Of a DNA stretch of 5,554 bases, positions 3,730 to 5,554 are shown in pieces. The position numbers and the translations under genes were made by a program. Location of the stretch: positions 3,042 to 8,595 of the forward strand of contig DOEZ01000709.1 in the NCBI GenBank assembly GCA_003532715.1. The letters run 5' to 3'. Each line of letters opens with the position of its first letter. Positions within the stretch are counted from its first letter, which is position 1. This stretch comes from Planctomycetaceae bacterium. GTDB taxonomy: Bacteria > Planctomycetota > Planctomycetia > Pirellulales > Thermoguttaceae. The notes under the pieces are model-generated. The model was not told the DNA's origin. It did no database searches and saw only the letters and a list, made by a program, of their open reading frames with translations.

Positions 3730-5554
3730 ATGAGTCGGTCGGAAGGTTCGGAGTCGCCAAGTAGCGCGCCGGTGGTCGAAGATCGGGCAAAACTCGAAGC
3801 AACAACCCTCGAAATCGGCCGGTCGCTGTTGAAACCGGCCCGCGAGTACAAGGCGGGATGGTTCTCGGCCCGGTTCTGGAACGACCAGATGATGAACTTC
3901 ACCATGAAGGATCCGGCCTTCAAGGTGCAGCTCTTCCGCTTCGTCGACGCCTTTCCGATGCTCCGCTCGTCTCGGGCCGTTTACGACTGTCTGGTCGATT
4001 ACCTGACCCAGCCGGGCGTGAAACTGCCCCCCGGCATGGACCTTGGCCTGAAAGCCGGCGCGATCGTCAAGCCCATTGTGTCGAAAACCATCAGCAACCG
4101 CATCACCGCTTTGGCCGGTAACTTCATCGCCGGCACCGACCCGGCCTCCACCATGCCGAAGCTCCGCAAGCTGTGGGATGCGGGCAGCGCGTTCAGCGTC
4201 GACCTGGTCGGCGAAGCCTGTCTGAGCGAAAAGGAGGCCGACGAATACCAGCGGCGTTATCTCGAACTGCTTGAAGCGTTACCCGGCGAAGTGGCCAAAT
4301 GGCCCGCTTCGCCGCGACTCGAAACCGACCACCTGGGCCCAATCCCCCGGGCCAACGTGTCGATCAAGATCAGTTCGCTCGATGCGCGAGCCGACGCGAT
4401 CGACTTCAACGGAACCATCGGGCGGATGACCCAACGGCTGCGGCCGCTGTTGGAATTCGCGGCCAAGCACAACATCTTGATCAACTTCGACTTGGAGAGT
4501 TTCCGGCTGAAGGATTTGACGCTGGCTCTGTTCGAGAACTGTGCGTCGAAGTTCGACTTTCCCGCGGGGCTTGCCATTCAGTCGTACCTGCGAAGCGGCG
4601 AGCAAGACGCACAGCGCGTGATCGATTGGACGAAGCGGACGGGCCGCCAAGTGACGGTCCGGCTGATCAAGGGCGCGTACTGGGATTACGAGGTGGCCAG
4701 CGCGGAACAAATGGGCTGGCCCGTGCCCGTCTGGACCGACAAACGCCACACCGATGCCTGTTTCGAGCGGATGGCCGAGCTGTTCGTCGCCGCCGCTCCG
4801 CGCGCGCCGGGCCAGGGAGGCGTCAAGCTGGCGCTCGGTTCGCACAACGTGCGTTCGATCGCGTATACGCTGGCCCTGTTGAAGAAATACGACCTGCCCG
4901 AGTCGGCGCTCGAGGTCCAGATGCTCTGGGGAATGGCCGATTCTCTCAAAGTGGGCCTCCACCAGCGAGGGCTGCGGCTCCGCGAATACGCGCCTATCGG
5001 CGAGATGATTCCGGGCATGGCCTACCTGGTGCGCCGTTTGCTTGAAAACACGTCGAATCAATCCTGGCTGAAGGCTGGATTCTTCGACAACGCCTCGGAC
5101 GAGCAGCTTCTGGCCTCGCCCCACGACGGCGCGCGGCCCGAAGCCGCGGACACGGTCGCGAGCGTTCGCCAACGGCTGGCCCGCCGTCACAAGCTTGGCG
5201 CGGCGGTCGAGGGGCTCGACGGAGGAACGCCGTTTTTCAACGAATCGATGCGCGATTTCGCCCGGGTCGACGAGCGCGAGGCGTTCGCTCGGGCCGTGTC
5301 GGCGGTGCAGGTTCCGAAAGTCGCATCGACCGGCACGGCGGACGACGCCAAGAGGGCGGTCGCCCGCGCGGCGGCCGCTCTGCCCGGCTGGCGCGACCGC
5401 GATGCGGTCGAGCGGTCGGGCCTGCTCATCGAGGCGGCGCGGCGGATGGCCGCTCGGCGCGACGAACTGGCCGCCGTCATGGTTCGCGAGGCGGGCAAGA
5501 CGTGGCGCGAGGCCGACGCCGACGTTTGCGAGGCGATCGACTTCGCCCGATACT
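3730..5554 (+). CDS. putA: Bifunctional proline dehydrogenase / L-glutamate gamma-semialdehyde dehydrogenase, C-terminus beyond window
   Basis: An open frame of 608 codons with no stop before the edge. PutA oxidises proline with FAD to pyrroline-5-carboxylate, passing electrons to membrane quinone; after hydrolysis the semialdehyde is oxidised with NAD+ to glutamate. The proline dehydrogenase barrel spans about 45-460: KISSL (213-217), INFDLES (251-257), VRLIKGAYWDYE (310-321), SHNVRS (371-376), QMLWGMAD (397-404), EYAPIGE (419-425) and YLVRRLLENTSN. These place the equivalents of E. coli PutA Lys329 (Lys213), Arg431 (Arg311), Lys434 (Lys314), Tyr437 (Tyr317), Tyr540 (Tyr420) and Arg555/Arg556 (Arg435/Arg436). 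The aldehyde dehydrogenase domain begins near PFFNESMRDF (501-510); its catalytic Cys and Glu lie outside the window. There is no room for the ribbon-helix-helix domain of trifunctional PutA, so the enzyme cannot repress itself that way. AGGAG lies 7 bases before the ATG at 3730; an in-frame ATG at 3700 is less likely. A full length near 1000 residues is expected. Confidence 0.95.
   Translation, partial: MSRSEGSESPSSAPVVEDRAKLEATTLEIGRSLLKPAREYKAGWFSARFWNDQMMNFTMKDPAFKVQLFRFVDAFPMLRSSRAVYDCLVDYLTQPGVKLPPGMDLGLKAGAIVKPIVSKTISNRITALAGNFIAGTDPASTMPKLRKLWDAGSAFSVDLVGEACLSEKEADEYQRRYLELLEALPGEVAKWPASPRLETDHLGPIPRANVSIKISSLDARADAIDFNGTIGRMTQRLRPLLEFAAKHNILINFDLESFRLKDLTLALFENCASKFDFPAGLAIQSYLRSGEQDAQRVIDWTKRTGRQVTVRLIKGAYWDYEVASAEQMGWPVPVWTDKRHTDACFERMAELFVAAAPRAPGQGGVKLALGSHNVRSIAYTLALLKKYDLPESALEVQMLWGMADSLKVGLHQRGLRLREYAPIGEMIPGMAYLVRRLLENTSNQSWLKAGFFDNASDEQLLASPHDGARPEAADTVASVRQRLARRHKLGAAVEGLDGGTPFFNESMRDFARVDEREAFARAVSAVQVPKVASTGTADDAKRAVARAAAALPGWRDRDAVERSGLLIEAARRMAARRDELAAVMVREAGKTWREADADVCEAIDFARY

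Noticed and set aside
4279..5190. A 303-codon minus-strand open frame opposite putA, plus a 248-codon plus-strand frame at 4299-5045
   Set aside because: Both overlap the proline dehydrogenase coding frame, whose motifs are continuous across the region without any frameshift.

Overview
The window is G+C-rich bacterial DNA with strong NNC/NNG codon preference. It reads like a member of the Planctomycetota (Pirellulales-like). The clues are a secreted ThuA-domain protein of the kind planctomycetes carry in many copies, a short bifunctional PutA without a DNA-binding domain, and well-formed GGAG-type ribosome binding sites in front of most genes. The assignment rests on recognising families and is an inference, not a database result.

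Left part, minus strand (about 1-1365): a probable two-gene unit. A -10 box (TATAAT) at 1359-1364 precedes a leader of about 105 bases, then a secreted ThuA-domain protein (273-1247). After a 24-base gap comes the start of an EamA/DMT-family membrane transporter that runs off the left edge (1-248).

Divergent intergenic region (1248-1784, 537 bases): it holds the minus-strand promoter and leader with three GGTGGGA copies, a cluster of small inverted repeats (1496-1626) and a weak candidate promoter for the plus-strand genes. I see no convincing gene in it.

Middle part, plus strand (1785-3555): a small exported protein, possibly a lipoprotein, built round a tandem 8-residue repeat. It is followed after 34 bases by a complete PilT-family ATPase of 392 residues. 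The two genes have matching ribosome binding sites and are probably co-transcribed. A strong hairpin at 3574-3593 closes the unit. A PilT ATPase would power pilus retraction; the role of the repeat protein is unknown, and a link to the pilus or envelope is only suggested by position.

Right part, plus strand (3600-5554): a promoter-like pair with a perfect TTGACA, lying in the loop of a GC-rich 8-bp inverted repeat, precedes putA. This is an open frame of 608 visible codons with no stop before the window edge. It encodes a complete proline dehydrogenase domain and the first part of the fused L-glutamate gamma-semialdehyde dehydrogenase domain, which together oxidise proline to glutamate.

Most of the window is conventional. 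The least explained items are the octad-repeat protein next to the PilT ATPase, the hairpin cluster in the divergent region, and the inverted repeat round the putA promoter. I found no CRISPR array, tRNA, rRNA, insertion sequence or phage gene.
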